A stretch of 64,000 nt of DNA from an uncultured Kocuria sp. (GCF_947500125.1 NZ_CANMRA010000015.1:33303-97302); one strand, 5' to 3'; counted from the first letter of the stretch, positions 31,904 to 40,740 are shown. Notes: generated by a model from the sequence alone, not told the origin. Translations and numbers: made by a program.

Positions 31904-32015
31904 CGGACAGCTCCCTTGCTGGTGGAGAGATCGGCGTGCGGTCGGCACGTGCCGACCGCCGCACCTCCGTGGTGGACGCGCCCGCCGACGCCGACGGGTT
32001 CTTGTGACGCGGTCC

Positions 32016-32044
32016 ACACTAAAACTCGGTGCGCTGAATGTCCA
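32016..32044 (-). promoter_or_regulatory. Probable sugar-porter promoter
   Basis: Read leftward, TGGACA (32044-32039) and TAGTGT (32021-32016) are separated by 17 bp, giving a leader of about 110 nt. It lies in the 170-bp gap after the ROK gene. Confidence 0.6.
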
Positions 32045-32073
32045 TTAGTCGAAGACGACAGGGGCCCGGCGTG

Positions 32074-33267
32074 TCATCTTCCCGGACCGGCCCCGACGGG
32101 CAGCTCCGCGTGCTGCAGCGCGAGGATCACGGCACCCGCCACGTGGGCCTCGATCCCCAGCCGGGCGGCCTCGATCCGCAGGTCCTGGACGCTGCCGCGG
32201 ACCCCGTGACGGGAGACGACCTCGCGCAGCGGGGCGAGCAGCAGCTCACCGGCCCGGGCGATCTCGCCGCCGACGACCACGAGCTCGGGATTGATGGTGT
32301 TGCACAGGTTGGCCACCGCGGTGCCGAGCAGGCGTCCGGTGTCGCCGATGACCCGTCCGCAGCCGACGTCACCCGCGAGGGCCGCGCCCACGAGGTCGGG
32401 CACGGTCAGGTCGGCGCCGTGGGTGGCGGTCAGCAGGCCGGTGACGTCCCTGGAGGAGACGTAGGTCTCGAGGCACCCGCGGTTGCCGCACCGGCACACC
32501 CGCCCGTGCTCGTCGACGGTGGTGTGGCCGAGCTCCCCGGCGGAGCCGGTGGCGCCGCGGAACAGAGAGCCGTTGAGGATCAGTCCCGCCCCCACACCGT
32601 GGCCGATCTTGAGGTAGGCCATGTGCCGGGCTCCGCGTCCGGCGCCCCAGGCGTGCTCGCCGAGTGCGCCCGCGTTGGCGTCGTTCTCGACGACCACGGG
32701 CAGCCCGAGCCGGTGGCCGGCCTCCTCGCGCACGTCGATCCCGCTCCACGCGGGCAGGATCGCGCTCGCACTCACCAGCCGGCCCTCGAGGTCCACGGGA
32801 GCGGGGAGGGTGAGACCGGCGGCGAGCAGACCGGACCGTGGGGTGCCGTGGTCCCGGAGCAGGACGTCGAGGGTCCGGCCGACCAGCTCGAGGTCCTCGG
32901 CGAAGCGGTGCTCGTCGGGCAGCTCGTGGCGCCGCTGGGCGAGGATCCGCTGGTTCAGGTCCGCGACGGCCACCGTGACGTGGCGGTGTCCCACGTCGAT
33001 GCCGACCACGTGGCCGGCCGAGCCCCGGAAGCCGATGAGCTGGCCCCGGCGGCCGGCGCCGTCCGTCTCCATGACCAGCAGCCCGGCGTCGATCAGCTGG
33101 TGCACGATGTTGGACACCGTCGAGGGCGCCAGCGCGGTGCGCCGGGAGATCTGGGCCTGGGTGAGGTGCCCGTCCCGGCGCACCGTCTCGAGCACGCGCC
33201 GCTGGTTGGCGTTGCGCAGGGACGTCTGCGAACCGGGGGGAACAGGGGGCCCGACGGACTCGGACAT
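32074..33267 (-). CDS. ROK-family transcriptional regulator
   Basis: ROK repressors bind sugars through a glucokinase-like fold. The 397-residue product has an N-terminal winged helix (LTQAQISRRTALAPSTVSNI, about residues 35-54). The ROK fold follows with VVGIDVGHRHVTVAVADL (ATPase-like loop), VVVENDANAGALGEHAWGAG, the signature GATGSAGELGHTTVDEHG, and the zinc ligands CRCGNRGCLETY. The start is ATG 33267 preceded by AGAGGA. Inverted repeats overlap its promoter. It probably represses the downstream sugar porter. Confidence 0.93.
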   Translation of the reverse strand: MSESVGPPVPPGSQTSLRNANQRRVLETVRRDGHLTQAQISRRTALAPSTVSNIVHQLIDAGLLVMETDGAGRRGQLIGFRGSAGHVVGIDVGHRHVTVAVADLNQRILAQRRHELPDEHRFAEDLELVGRTLDVLLRDHGTPRSGLLAAGLTLPAPVDLEGRLVSASAILPAWSGIDVREEAGHRLGLPVVVENDANAGALGEHAWGAGRGARHMAYLKIGHGVGAGLILNGSLFRGATGSAGELGHTTVDEHGRVCRCGNRGCLETYVSSRDVTGLLTATHGADLTVPDLVGAALAGDVGCGRVIGDTGRLLGTAVANLCNTINPELVVVGGEIARAGELLLAPLREVVSRHGVRGSVQDLRIEAARLGIEAHVAGAVILALQHAELPVGAGPGR

Positions 33268-33278
33268 CGTCGTCCTCT

Positions 33279-33324
33279 TTCACCGGTGAACGTGAACAGG
33301 AGTGTCATTCTAATCGGCGTTCAC
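33279..33324 (-). promoter_or_regulatory. ROK gene promoter with overlapping inverted repeats
   Basis: A perfect 12-bp palindrome TTCACCGGTGAA (33279-33290) abuts the ribosome-binding site. GTGAAC (33292-33297) and GTTCAC (33319-33324) flank a -10-like TAGAAT read leftward (33312-33307). The repeated GTTCAC/GTGAAC half-sites look like an autoregulatory operator. Confidence 0.6.
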
Positions 33325-33403
33325 AGGTCGAAGACAGAGGAGGGCGGTCCGGAGCCGCCGCGCCGGAGGGCCGGGCCGGGCGGCGCCTCCCGTCCGCCGG
33401 TCC

Positions 33404-33736
33404 TCAGAGCACCTTGCCGGCCTCGGCGATCAGTCCCTTCGTGGCGGCGACCTGCGCGCGGGAGGCCGCGACGAAGTGCTCGGACCGGGTCACCACGGTG
33501 GGCACCGTGGCGTTGCCGTCGTTGAGCGACTCGACGAACGCCAGGGCGTCCCGGTCCTCCCAGATGTTGGTCCACGCGGCCCGTGCGGCGTCCGGGCCGA
33601 GTCCACGTTCGAGCATGCCGCAGAACGGGCATCCGGGCCGCCAGTAGATGGCCACTCCGCCCTCCTCCACGTGCTGCACGGCCTCGGCGTGGGAGACGGC
33701 CGGGCGGGTGCTGCGGGACGGGTCCTTCTTGAACAC
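33404..33736 (-). CDS. Glutaredoxin-like (mycoredoxin-type) protein
   Basis: The 110-residue thioredoxin-fold protein carries the active-site motif YWRPGCPFCGML with Cys36 and Cys39, and the cis-Pro segment NATVPTVVTRS. Actinobacterial glutaredoxin-like proteins of this size use mycothiol rather than glutathione. It is somewhat longer than the usual 80 residues, with an extra N-terminal 25 residues and a helical C-terminus. No operon partner; it is separated by about 135 bp from the ROK gene. Confidence 0.87.
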   Translation of the reverse strand: MFKKDPSRSTRPAVSHAEAVQHVEEGGVAIYWRPGCPFCGMLERGLGPDAARAAWTNIWEDRDALAFVESLNDGNATVPTVVTRSEHFVAASRAQVAATKGLIAEAGKVL

Positions 33737-34163
33737 GGGTGCTCCTCACGGGTCGGACGGCAGGGGGAGAGTGGCGGTCCAGTCTAGCGGGGCGGGTGTC
33801 CAGGACGGGCTGTCCCCTGATCGGGGGACAACCCGGTGAGGCGTCCCCGGGCGACGACTCCTCTCCGGCTGGACTGTTCGCTGCGCCGAGCAGCCGTTAT
33901 CGGTGGATTTCTTTGTGAATTCGTGCAGTTCCACGTGAAACCCGAGGACATCGAACGTTCATCACCCTGAACCGGATGACAAGCCCTGGATCCGCCGGAT
34001 GAAAGACGCGCAGCGTCACACAGGCGCTCGGACCGTCCCGTTTCCGGTCGCAAGCTTCATGATTTGTCATTCTCTGTACCGATTCGGGGAATTCTTCCCG
34101 AACTCTCTTGCCACCCGGGTCTCCGGAGATCCGGGGAACGTGGCGTGTGTCATGGTGGTGGGC
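33737..34163. other. Gene-poor spacer
   Basis: A 427-bp stretch between the leftward glutaredoxin gene and the rightward PAP2 gene. The recognisable element is a parS-like site at 33927-33942. The base composition is less GC-rich from 33890 to 34110 than the surroundings. Possible reading frames here have no coding character. Confidence 0.5.
33927..33942. other. Origin-distal parS site
   Basis: AGTTCCACGTGAAACC carries the 14-base core GTTCCACGTGAAAC, fully consistent with the parS consensus TGTTNCACGTGAAACA; only the two outermost bases differ. It lies in non-coding DNA about 26 kb from oriC. Confidence 0.75.
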
Positions 34164-34997
34164 ATGGCAATTCCGGCGCAGCACTCTTCCCCCCGGCCGG
34201 CCCGCTCCACCTGGTCCCTCCCCCAGCTGCACCAGTGGGTGGTCGTCCCCTTCATCGTCGTGCTGGTCACGGCGACGGTGGGACGGCTGCTGGTGTACTC
34301 CCCGGGGGTCGCGGCACAGGAGACCGAGGTCCTGCACCGGCTCGACGCGGCACGCCTCGGCGTCCTCGACGCACTCGCACTCGTCCTCCACCACGCGTTC
34401 TCCACCCCGGGCGCCTTCGCGATCATCGCCGCTCTCACCGCGTGGCTCGCCCTCGCGCGCCGGCGCCCCTGGGACGCCGCCGGCTTCGCCGTCACCGCGC
34501 TCTCCGGCTGGGCCGCGGTCGGGATGGTGAAGGTCGCCGTCGGCCGCCCCCGGCCGGACAGCACGGCGTTCCCGGAGCCCCTCGTCCTCGTGGACGGCCT
34601 CACGTCCTTCCCCTCCGGGCACGCGGGAGCCGCTCTGGCCATCGCGGCGGCGTTCTGCCTCGCGGTGCGCCGGTCGAGGTTCGCCTCCGCCGTCCTCGTC
34701 GCGGGACTGGGCACGGCCGTGCTGGTCGGGCTGTCCCGCCTCTACCTGGGCGTGCACTACCCCCTCGACGTCCTCGCCTCGTTCCCCGTCGCGTGGGCGG
34801 GTCTGGCCGTGGGGTGCGGCCTCGCCAACCACCTCGTGCCCGCGCTCGCCTACGGGTTCGGCTGGCAGCAGGAGGACGCGGCGTGGCACGACGCCGAACA
34901 GCACCCCGTCACCCAGGAGGACCCGGTGGAGGACGTTCGTCCCGACACCGCACGGGTGCCGGTCGTGGCCCGGCGGACGGACCACCACGCCGCCTGA
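34164..34997 (+). CDS. PAP2-superfamily phosphatase
   Basis: Membrane phosphatases of this type dephosphorylate lipid phosphates such as undecaprenyl pyrophosphate or phosphatidic acid. The three PAP2 motifs are clear: KVAVGRPRPDS, FPSGHAGAAL and SRLYLGVHYPLDV. About six transmembrane helices surround them, and the C-terminus is an acidic cytosolic tail. The start is uncertain: ATG 34164 (MAIPAQHSS, 277 residues) is chosen, but ATG 34152 is in frame and neither has a good ribosome-binding site. The lipid substrate is not known. Confidence 0.9.
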   Translation: MAIPAQHSSPRPARSTWSLPQLHQWVVVPFIVVLVTATVGRLLVYSPGVAAQETEVLHRLDAARLGVLDALALVLHHAFSTPGAFAIIAALTAWLALARRRPWDAAGFAVTALSGWAAVGMVKVAVGRPRPDSTAFPEPLVLVDGLTSFPSGHAGAALAIAAAFCLAVRRSRFASAVLVAGLGTAVLVGLSRLYLGVHYPLDVLASFPVAWAGLAVGCGLANHLVPALAYGFGWQQEDAAWHDAEQHPVTQEDPVEDVRPDTARVPVVARRTDHHAA

Positions 34998-35020
34998 CGC
35001 GCGGACCGCACCGGTCCGGA

Positions 35021-35103
35021 CGACCGCGGGCCGTGGCGACCGCGGGCTGTGGCGACCCCCCGGACCGTGGCGACCGCGGGCCGTGGCGAACCCCGGACCG
35101 TGG
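35021..35103. repeat. Degenerate 16-18-bp tandem repeat
   Basis: Five units of the form CGACCGCGGGCCGTGG lie head to tail; units 1, 2 and 4 are 16 bp, units 3 and 5 are 18 and 17 bp with CCCCGGACCGTGG endings. It is in the spacer between the PAP2 and MMPL genes. Confidence 0.8.
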
Positions 35104-35196
35104 CCGCACCCCGGCCGGCACGTCCGCGGACCCGGGAGACCGGGATCCTGCGCGGTCGTCGAGAGCCGGGGAGGGTCTTGCGGGACATCGCCGGAC

Positions 35197-35232
35197 GGGG
35201 ACGCCCCGGAGCCTCGGCTCCGGGGCGTCCCC
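35197..35232 (-). terminator. Terminator of the MMPL gene
   Basis: Perfect 17-bp stem (35197-35213 with 35216-35232) with a minimal loop, 9 bp after the MMPL stop at 35241. Confidence 0.8.
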
Positions 35233-35240
35233 GCCGCGTC

Positions 35241-37481
35241 TCAGGGCTGGATCCGCCGGTGGAAGGGCCACCAGATGGCCCGGCCGATGTCGTAGGTCAG
35301 GGCCGGCACCAGCAGCGACCGGACGATCAGCGCGTCCAGGAGCACACCGAACGCCACGATGAACGCCAGCTGCACCAGGAACATGATCGGGATGACGGCC
35401 AGCGCCGCGAACGTGGCCGCGAGCACGATGCCGGCCGAGGTGATCACCCCGCCGGTGAGGGTGAGCCCCCGGAGGATGCCCGCCCGGGTGCCGTGGACCA
35501 GCGACTCCTCCCGCACCCGGGACATCAGGAAGATGTTGTAGTCGATGCCCAGCGCCACGAGGAAGACGAAGCCGAAGAGCGGGACCGAGGGGTCCGCGCC
35601 GGGCAGGTCCAGGACGTTGTTGAACACCAGGGCGGAGACGCCCAGGGCCGTGAAGAAGGAGACCACGGTCGTGAGGATCAGCAGCACCGGCGCCAGGACG
35701 GAGCGCAGCAGCAGCATCAGGATCAGGGTGATGACCACGAGGATCACCGGGATGATGAGCGTGCGGTCGGCGATCGAGGTCTCGTTGGTGTCGATGTTCG
35801 TCGCCGTGGTGCCCCCCACGAGGATCTCCGCGTCGGCCGCGCGCAGGTTCTCGCGCAGCTCCCGCACGGTCTGCTCGGCCTCGGGGGAGTCGGCGGCGTC
35901 GGACAGCGTGGCCTGCAGCTGGTAGAGGCCCTGGGCCTCCGTCGGCTCGGCCGCGGCGAAGGGCCCGGCCGGGGGCGGGGCGTCCTCCCCGAGGGGCAGG
36001 GTGCCGGACGGGGAGTCGTTGGAGACGGCGACGACGCCGGCGACCCCCTCGGTGCCCTCGACCGCCTCGACCGCGGCGTCCAGGGACCCGGTCGGGACCA
36101 GGAGGACCGCGGGACTGCCGGAGCCGCCGGGGAAGTGCTGGGCGAGGGCCTCCTGGCCGTCACGGGCCGGGGACTCGCCGAGCACGAGCTCGCTCTGCTC
36201 CACGCCCGAGGCCTGGAACTGGGTGCTGAACCCGGCGAGGGCGAGGAGCACCACCGTGGTCACCACCCAGATCGCCCGCGGGGCCCGGGCCACGAACCGG
36301 GCCGCCGAGGCCCACACGCCCCGGCCCTCGACGGTCGGACGGGTGCCGGCCCCGTGCTCGACCACGCGCACGCGCTCCCCGCCCGAGGCGTCGTACCGGG
36401 GGCGGAACGGCCAGAAGGCCCCTCGTCCCGTGGCGTAGAGGACGGCGGGCAGGAAGGTCAGCGCCGCCAGGACGGACATCACGATGCCGACGGACGCCAC
36501 CGGGCCCAGCGCCTTGTTCGAGGCGAGGTCCGAGAGCAGCAGGCACAGCAGACCCGCGATGACGGTGGCGCCGGAGGCGACGATCGGCTCGACCGAGCCC
36601 TTGAGGGCCGCCCGGGTGGCCTCCGCCCGTCGCCGGTGGTGCAGCAGGGCGTCCCGGTACCGGGCCGTGTACAGCAGCGAGTAGTCGGTGGCGGCGCCGA
36701 CCACGAGGATGAACAGGATGCCCTGCACCTGTCCGCTGATGGTCACGATCTCGTTGGCCGCCAGCCAGTACACGACCAGGATGGCGGCGCTGAGGGCGAA
36801 GACCGAGGTCAGCAGGACCAGGACGGGCAGCACGGGGGACCGGTAGACCACGAGGAGGATCACGAAGACCACGGCCAGCGCCACGCCCAGCAGGAGCCCG
36901 TCGATGCCCTCGAAACCGGCCACGAGATCGGCCGTGAACCCGGCCGGGCCCGTGACGTAGCTCTGCAGCCCCTCCGGCCGGTCGGTCTCGAACCGGTCCG
37001 AGAGCGCCTCGACGTCGTCGACGACCTCGCCGTCGGGCAGGGGCACGACGAGCTGGAGGGCCTCCCCGTCCTCGGAGGGGATCAGGGGCGAGGTCTCGCC
37101 CTCGGGCAGTCCGCTCTCCTGCACCGAGGCGGCGGCCTCCTCGGCCCACGCCCGGTCCGCGCCGGTCAGCCCGCCCTCCCGGGCGAGGAGGACGATCGCC
37201 GGGATCGCCTCCGCGTCCCGGAACTCGCCCTGCAGCTGCGTGACCCGGGTGGACTCGGTGGACTCGGGCAGGAAGCTCGACTGGTCGTTGGTGGAGACCT
37301 CGGAGATCTTCCCGAAGTACGGACCGCCCACGCCCGCCACCGCCAGCCACCCGACGATCAGCAGCGCCGGGAGCAGGATCCGCAGCAGCGTGGTCCAGCG
37401 GGAACGGGGCGGGGGTTCGGGTGACTCGGGGGTCCCGGCCCACGGGGCGGGACGGGACGCGGTGGGGGCCGGGGTGGTCAT
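35241..37481 (-). CDS. MMPL/RND-family transporter
   Basis: A 746-residue membrane protein with the RND-type duplicated layout. Helix 1 (LLRILLPALLIVGWLAVAGV) is followed by a large extracytoplasmic domain and five helices with the proton-relay type segment VVGAATDYSLLYTARYR. The second half repeats this pattern with FLVALGIDYNIFLMSRVREE. Such proteins export lipids, siderophores or drugs in actinobacteria. The start is ATG 37481. A palindrome and AT-rich tract lie upstream, where a regulator may bind, but no regulator gene is adjacent. Confidence 0.9.
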   Translation of the reverse strand: MTTPAPTASRPAPWAGTPESPEPPPRSRWTTLLRILLPALLIVGWLAVAGVGGPYFGKISEVSTNDQSSFLPESTESTRVTQLQGEFRDAEAIPAIVLLAREGGLTGADRAWAEEAAASVQESGLPEGETSPLIPSEDGEALQLVVPLPDGEVVDDVEALSDRFETDRPEGLQSYVTGPAGFTADLVAGFEGIDGLLLGVALAVVFVILLVVYRSPVLPVLVLLTSVFALSAAILVVYWLAANEIVTISGQVQGILFILVVGAATDYSLLYTARYRDALLHHRRRAEATRAALKGSVEPIVASGATVIAGLLCLLLSDLASNKALGPVASVGIVMSVLAALTFLPAVLYATGRGAFWPFRPRYDASGGERVRVVEHGAGTRPTVEGRGVWASAARFVARAPRAIWVVTTVVLLALAGFSTQFQASGVEQSELVLGESPARDGQEALAQHFPGGSGSPAVLLVPTGSLDAAVEAVEGTEGVAGVVAVSNDSPSGTLPLGEDAPPPAGPFAAAEPTEAQGLYQLQATLSDAADSPEAEQTVRELRENLRAADAEILVGGTTATNIDTNETSIADRTLIIPVILVVITLILMLLLRSVLAPVLLILTTVVSFFTALGVSALVFNNVLDLPGADPSVPLFGFVFLVALGIDYNIFLMSRVREESLVHGTRAGILRGLTLTGGVITSAGIVLAATFAALAVIPIMFLVQLAFIVAFGVLLDALIVRSLLVPALTYDIGRAIWWPFHRRIQP

Positions 37482-37561
37482 GGCGGGCCTTTCACGAGCG
37501 GCAGGAGCAGGTCGGAGCCGCGGCGACCGACGGACCCCACCGCGGGACCGGAGGCGCCGGG

Positions 37562-37601
37562 GTCTGGGACCAGACTAATATTTCGAAAACAGAAATAAAA
37601 T
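37562..37601 (-). promoter_or_regulatory. Palindrome and AT-rich promoter tract upstream of the MMPL gene
   Basis: GTCTGGGACCAGAC (37562-37575) is an inverted repeat with a two-base centre. It is followed by TTTCGAAA at 37581-37588 inside the AT-rich stretch 37575-37601, striking in this GC-rich DNA. Read leftward, a TATTAG -10-like element abuts the palindrome, so an unknown regulator could block the MMPL promoter. Confidence 0.5.
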
Positions 37602-37608
37602 CCCGGGC

Positions 37609-37998
37609 TCAGTCGTAGACGGCCTTGACGCACAGCACCGGGCAGGGGCTCTCGAGAAGGACGCGCTGCGCCGTGCTCGCCATGATGATCTTGCCCACGG
37701 GAGATCGCCGCCGGATGCCCAGCACGATGAGCTCGGCCTCGTGGTCACGGGCGGTGTCGAGGATGACGTCGGCCGGGTCGCTGTCGTGGTCGGGTTCCCG
37801 CAGCTCGTAGTTCAGTCCGGAGCGCGTGAGCTTCTCCTGCTCCACGTCGATGTCCGCGCCCACCTCGGGGGGCTGGTGACGCTTCGGCCGGGGCTGCACC
37901 ACCACCAGGTCGGTGCCGCGGCGCTCGGCCTCCAGGATGGCGGCGTCCAGGGCCGCGTGTCCGGGGGCGGTGGGCATGTATCCGACGACGACGGTCAC
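37609..37998 (-). CDS. Universal stress protein (UspA family)
   Basis: A 129-residue single-domain Usp. It begins VTVVVGYMPTAPGHAALDAA at GTG 37998 and ends with the nucleotide-loop region ELIVLGIRRRSPVGKIIMAS followed by STAQRVLLESPCPVLCVKA. The G-x2-G-x9-G-S/T ATP-binding pattern is only partly kept (GIRRRSPVGKIIMAST). It lies 48 bp downstream of the APC permease in the same direction and probably shares its transcript, a common pairing of Usp with membrane transporters. Confidence 0.9.
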   Translation of the reverse strand: MTVVVGYMPTAPGHAALDAAILEAERRGTDLVVVQPRPKRHQPPEVGADIDVEQEKLTRSGLNYELREPDHDSDPADVILDTARDHEAELIVLGIRRRSPVGKIIMASTAQRVLLESPCPVLCVKAVYD

Positions 37999-38046
37999 GG
38001 GTTCTCCTCGGGTAGCGGCGCGGCAGGGGTGTGGAGGACCGCCGGG

Positions 38047-39510
38047 TCAGGGACCGCGGTGCGGGTCGGTCCCCTCGGGCTCGTCCTCCATGCGGGCGAG
38101 GGCCTCAGGGTGCTCGAACCGCACCTTGCGGCCGAGGAACAGGCGGTCGTAGAGGAAGTTGACGATCCACAGGCCCAGCCCGATCAGCAGCAGGACCACG
38201 GCGATCTGGTACTCGATGAGGTCCTGCGCCCACGGCCCCACGAGGTAGGCGCAGGTGACCGCGCCCAGGTAGGGCAGGACCCGGGGGGCGTGGAAGTAGT
38301 CGTGCGTGGGGGTGTGGTCCTTGCGCAGGATGATCGCCGCGATGTTGACGATGGTGAACACACCCAGGAGGAGGAGGGCCGTGGTGCCGCCGAGGGCGCT
38401 GGCCGTTCCGCTGCCGAGGAGGTTGTTGATCACGACGATCAGGGCCATCGCCAGGAGGGTCGTGAACACGATGGCGGACCAGGGGGTGCGCCGGCCGTGC
38501 AGGACGTGGCCGAGGAAGTCCGGCAGCACGCCCTGGCGGGCCATGCCGTAGAGCAGCCGGGAGGCCATGAGCATGTTGATCAGCGCGGTGTTGGCCACGG
38601 CGAAGATCGTCAGGAACGGGTAGATCGTGTCGATGGGGATGTTGGGGGCGCCGATCCGGACCATGTCCAGCAGCGGCGTGGTCGACTCGCCGAGCACGCC
38701 GATGGGCACGACCGCCACGGTGAAGATGGAGACCAGGATGTACACGACCCCCGTCAGGCCCAGGCCGAAGAGCATCACGCGCGGGAAGTCGCGGCTGGGG
38801 TCCTTGGTCTCCTCGACCATGTTCACGGAGTCCTCGAAGCCCACGAAGGAGAAGAACGCGAGCGAGGTGACGGCGGTGAGGGCCAGGAAGATGCCCTTGT
38901 CCTCGGAGGTCTCGAAGACCATCGTCTGGCTGAAGTCGGCCTGGCCCTGGAACGAGGCCCAGAAGCCCACGAGGATGACGATGAGCAGGCCGGTGAGCTC
39001 GATGGAGGTCAGCACCACGTTGAACGCGAGGCCCTCGGTGACGCCGCGGATGTTGATGGCGGCGAGGATCGCGATGAAGATCACGGCGATCACGGTGATG
39101 GTCGTGGTGTTCACCTCGAGGCCGAAGCCGCGGGCGAAGTTCGAGGCCACGGCCGAGGCCGCCGTCGAGGCGGAGGTCAGGCCCGAGCTGAGCACCGCGA
39201 AGGTCACCAGGAAGGTGATGAAGTGGATGCCGAAGGCCTTGTGCGTGTACAGCGCGGCGCCCGAGGCGCCGGGGTACTTGGTCACGAGCTCGAGGTAGGA
39301 GAACGCCGTGATGGTGGCCACCACGAAGGCCACGAGGATCGGGGCCCACGCGGCGCCGCCGATCTCGCCGGCGATGTTGCCGGTGAGGGCGTACACGCCG
39401 GTGCCGAGGATGTCGCCCACGATGAACAGCAGGAGCAGGCCGGGGCCCATGACGCGCTTGAGCTCGGGCTGCGGACGGGACCGGGTCTGGGAGTCGGCTG
39501 ACTGAGCCAT
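38047..39510 (-). CDS. APC-superfamily amino acid permease
   Basis: A 487-residue permease with about 12 transmembrane helices. The APC signature is at the start: GPGLLLLFIVGDILGTGVYA with the helix-1 Gly-rich unwound segment. The helix-6 substrate segment is AFFSFVGFEDSVNMVEETKDP, a classic APC motif. The start is ATG 39510 (MAQSADSQTRSRPQPE); the frame is open upstream but without a ribosome-binding site. The charged cytosolic tail follows the last helix. The substrate is probably an amino acid or polyamine. It is followed by a Usp gene. Confidence 0.92.
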   Translation of the reverse strand: MAQSADSQTRSRPQPELKRVMGPGLLLLFIVGDILGTGVYALTGNIAGEIGGAAWAPILVAFVVATITAFSYLELVTKYPGASGAALYTHKAFGIHFITFLVTFAVLSSGLTSASTAASAVASNFARGFGLEVNTTTITVIAVIFIAILAAINIRGVTEGLAFNVVLTSIELTGLLIVILVGFWASFQGQADFSQTMVFETSEDKGIFLALTAVTSLAFFSFVGFEDSVNMVEETKDPSRDFPRVMLFGLGLTGVVYILVSIFTVAVVPIGVLGESTTPLLDMVRIGAPNIPIDTIYPFLTIFAVANTALINMLMASRLLYGMARQGVLPDFLGHVLHGRRTPWSAIVFTTLLAMALIVVINNLLGSGTASALGGTTALLLLGVFTIVNIAAIILRKDHTPTHDYFHAPRVLPYLGAVTCAYLVGPWAQDLIEYQIAVVLLLIGLGLWIVNFLYDRLFLGRKVRFEHPEALARMEDEPEGTDPHRGP

Positions 39511-39638
39511 CGGATGCCTCGAATCGGTGGTGACGGGCTGCGGACCCCGGCGGACGGTGATCGTGGCCACAGCCTATGCCACGTCCTGTGTCCGGCCCAG
39601 GTGGTGACGGGAACGCGCCGTGTTCCTAGCCTGGGACC

Positions 39639-40718
39639 ATGACGAGCACGCAGAGCCGCTTCCGGCTGACCGATCTCCGCCTCCCGTTCCTGGGTGCCCC
39701 GATGGCCGGCGGACCGTCGACCCCGGCGCTGGCCGCCGCGGTCACGGCCGCCGGCGGACTGGGGTTCCTGGCCGCCGGCAACCGTCCCGTGGCGGGTGTC
39801 CGCGCGGACGTCGAGGAGGTCCGGTCGCTGACCGCCGGCGCCTTCGGGGTGAACCTGTTCGTCCCGCAGGCCGCGAACACCGCGGCCCCGGGAACGGTGG
39901 TCGACCCCGCCGTGCACCTGTCGGTCGCCGCCTACCGGGAGGAGCTGCGGGCCACGGCCCGCCGGTACGGGGTGGAGCTGCCGGACACGGATCCCGCGGA
40001 CGACGACGGATGGGCGGCCAAGCTCGAGCTCGTCGAGGAGCTGCGGGTGCCGGTCGTCTCGTTCACCTTCGGTCTGCCCTCGGCCTCCGTGCTGGAGCGG
40101 CTCGCGGCGGTGGGCACCACGACGTCCGTGACCGTGACCTCGGTGCCGGAGGCCGAGGCCGCGGTGCGGGCCGGTGCCCACCTGCTGACGGTCCAGGGCC
40201 CGGACGCCGGCGGGCACCGGGGCACCCACCGAGCGGAGGACGTCCCGGGCGAGGAGCCCCTGACCGAGCTCGTCGCCGCGGTCCGCGCCGCCGTGGACGT
40301 CCCGATCGTGGCCGCGGGCGGCATCGCCTCCGCGGCGGAGGCGGACACCGTCCGGGCCGCCGGTGCGGACGCCGTCCAGCTCGGCACGCTGCTGCTGCGC
40401 ACGCACGAGGCGGGGACCTCCGCCGCGTACCGGGAGGCCCTCGGCTCGGGCCGCTACACGGAGACGGCCGTGACCCGGGCGTTCTCGGGCCGGCTGGCAC
40501 GAGGGGTGCGCAACGGTTTCATCGACCGCTTCACGAATATTGCTCCAGCGGCATATCCACAGGTCAACCAGCTGACCAAGCCCCTCCGAGCGGCCGCGGC
40601 GCAGGCCGGTGACCCCGAGGCCATCGCGCTGTGGGCCGGTCCGCAGTTCGCGGCGGCCCGGGAGGTGCCCGCCGCCGAGGTGGTGCGCGGCATCCTCCGC
40701 GCGCCGTCCGGATCCTGA
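39639..40718 (+). CDS. Nitronate monooxygenase (2-nitropropane dioxygenase type)
   Basis: FMN-dependent TIM-barrel enzyme that oxidises alkyl nitronates, which are toxic products such as 3-nitropropionate. The 359-residue product has GAPMAGGPSTPALAAAV near the N-terminus, FGVNLFVPQ, the catalytic-His region VQGPDAGGHRGTH, and the FMN phosphate loop VPIVAAGGIASAAEAD and VQLGTLLLRTHEAG. Length and motifs fit class I. Start ATG 39639. It has no clear operon partner, with the POT transporter gene convergent downstream. Confidence 0.92.
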   Translation: MTSTQSRFRLTDLRLPFLGAPMAGGPSTPALAAAVTAAGGLGFLAAGNRPVAGVRADVEEVRSLTAGAFGVNLFVPQAANTAAPGTVVDPAVHLSVAAYREELRATARRYGVELPDTDPADDDGWAAKLELVEELRVPVVSFTFGLPSASVLERLAAVGTTTSVTVTSVPEAEAAVRAGAHLLTVQGPDAGGHRGTHRAEDVPGEEPLTELVAAVRAAVDVPIVAAGGIASAAEADTVRAAGADAVQLGTLLLRTHEAGTSAAYREALGSGRYTETAVTRAFSGRLARGVRNGFIDRFTNIAPAAYPQVNQLTKPLRAAAAQAGDPEAIALWAGPQFAAAREVPAAEVVRGILRAPSGS

Positions 40719-40740
40719 CGGAGGGGGCCCGGCACGGACG

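Noticed and set aside
33279..33290. TTCACCGGTGAA as another parS site
   Set aside because: The parS core CACGTG is absent; it is better explained as a ROK operator.
33784..34053. Small leftward reading frames in the spacer before the PAP2 gene
   Set aside because: They are Arg/Ser/Pro-rich, lack ribosome-binding sites, and overlap each other and the parS site.
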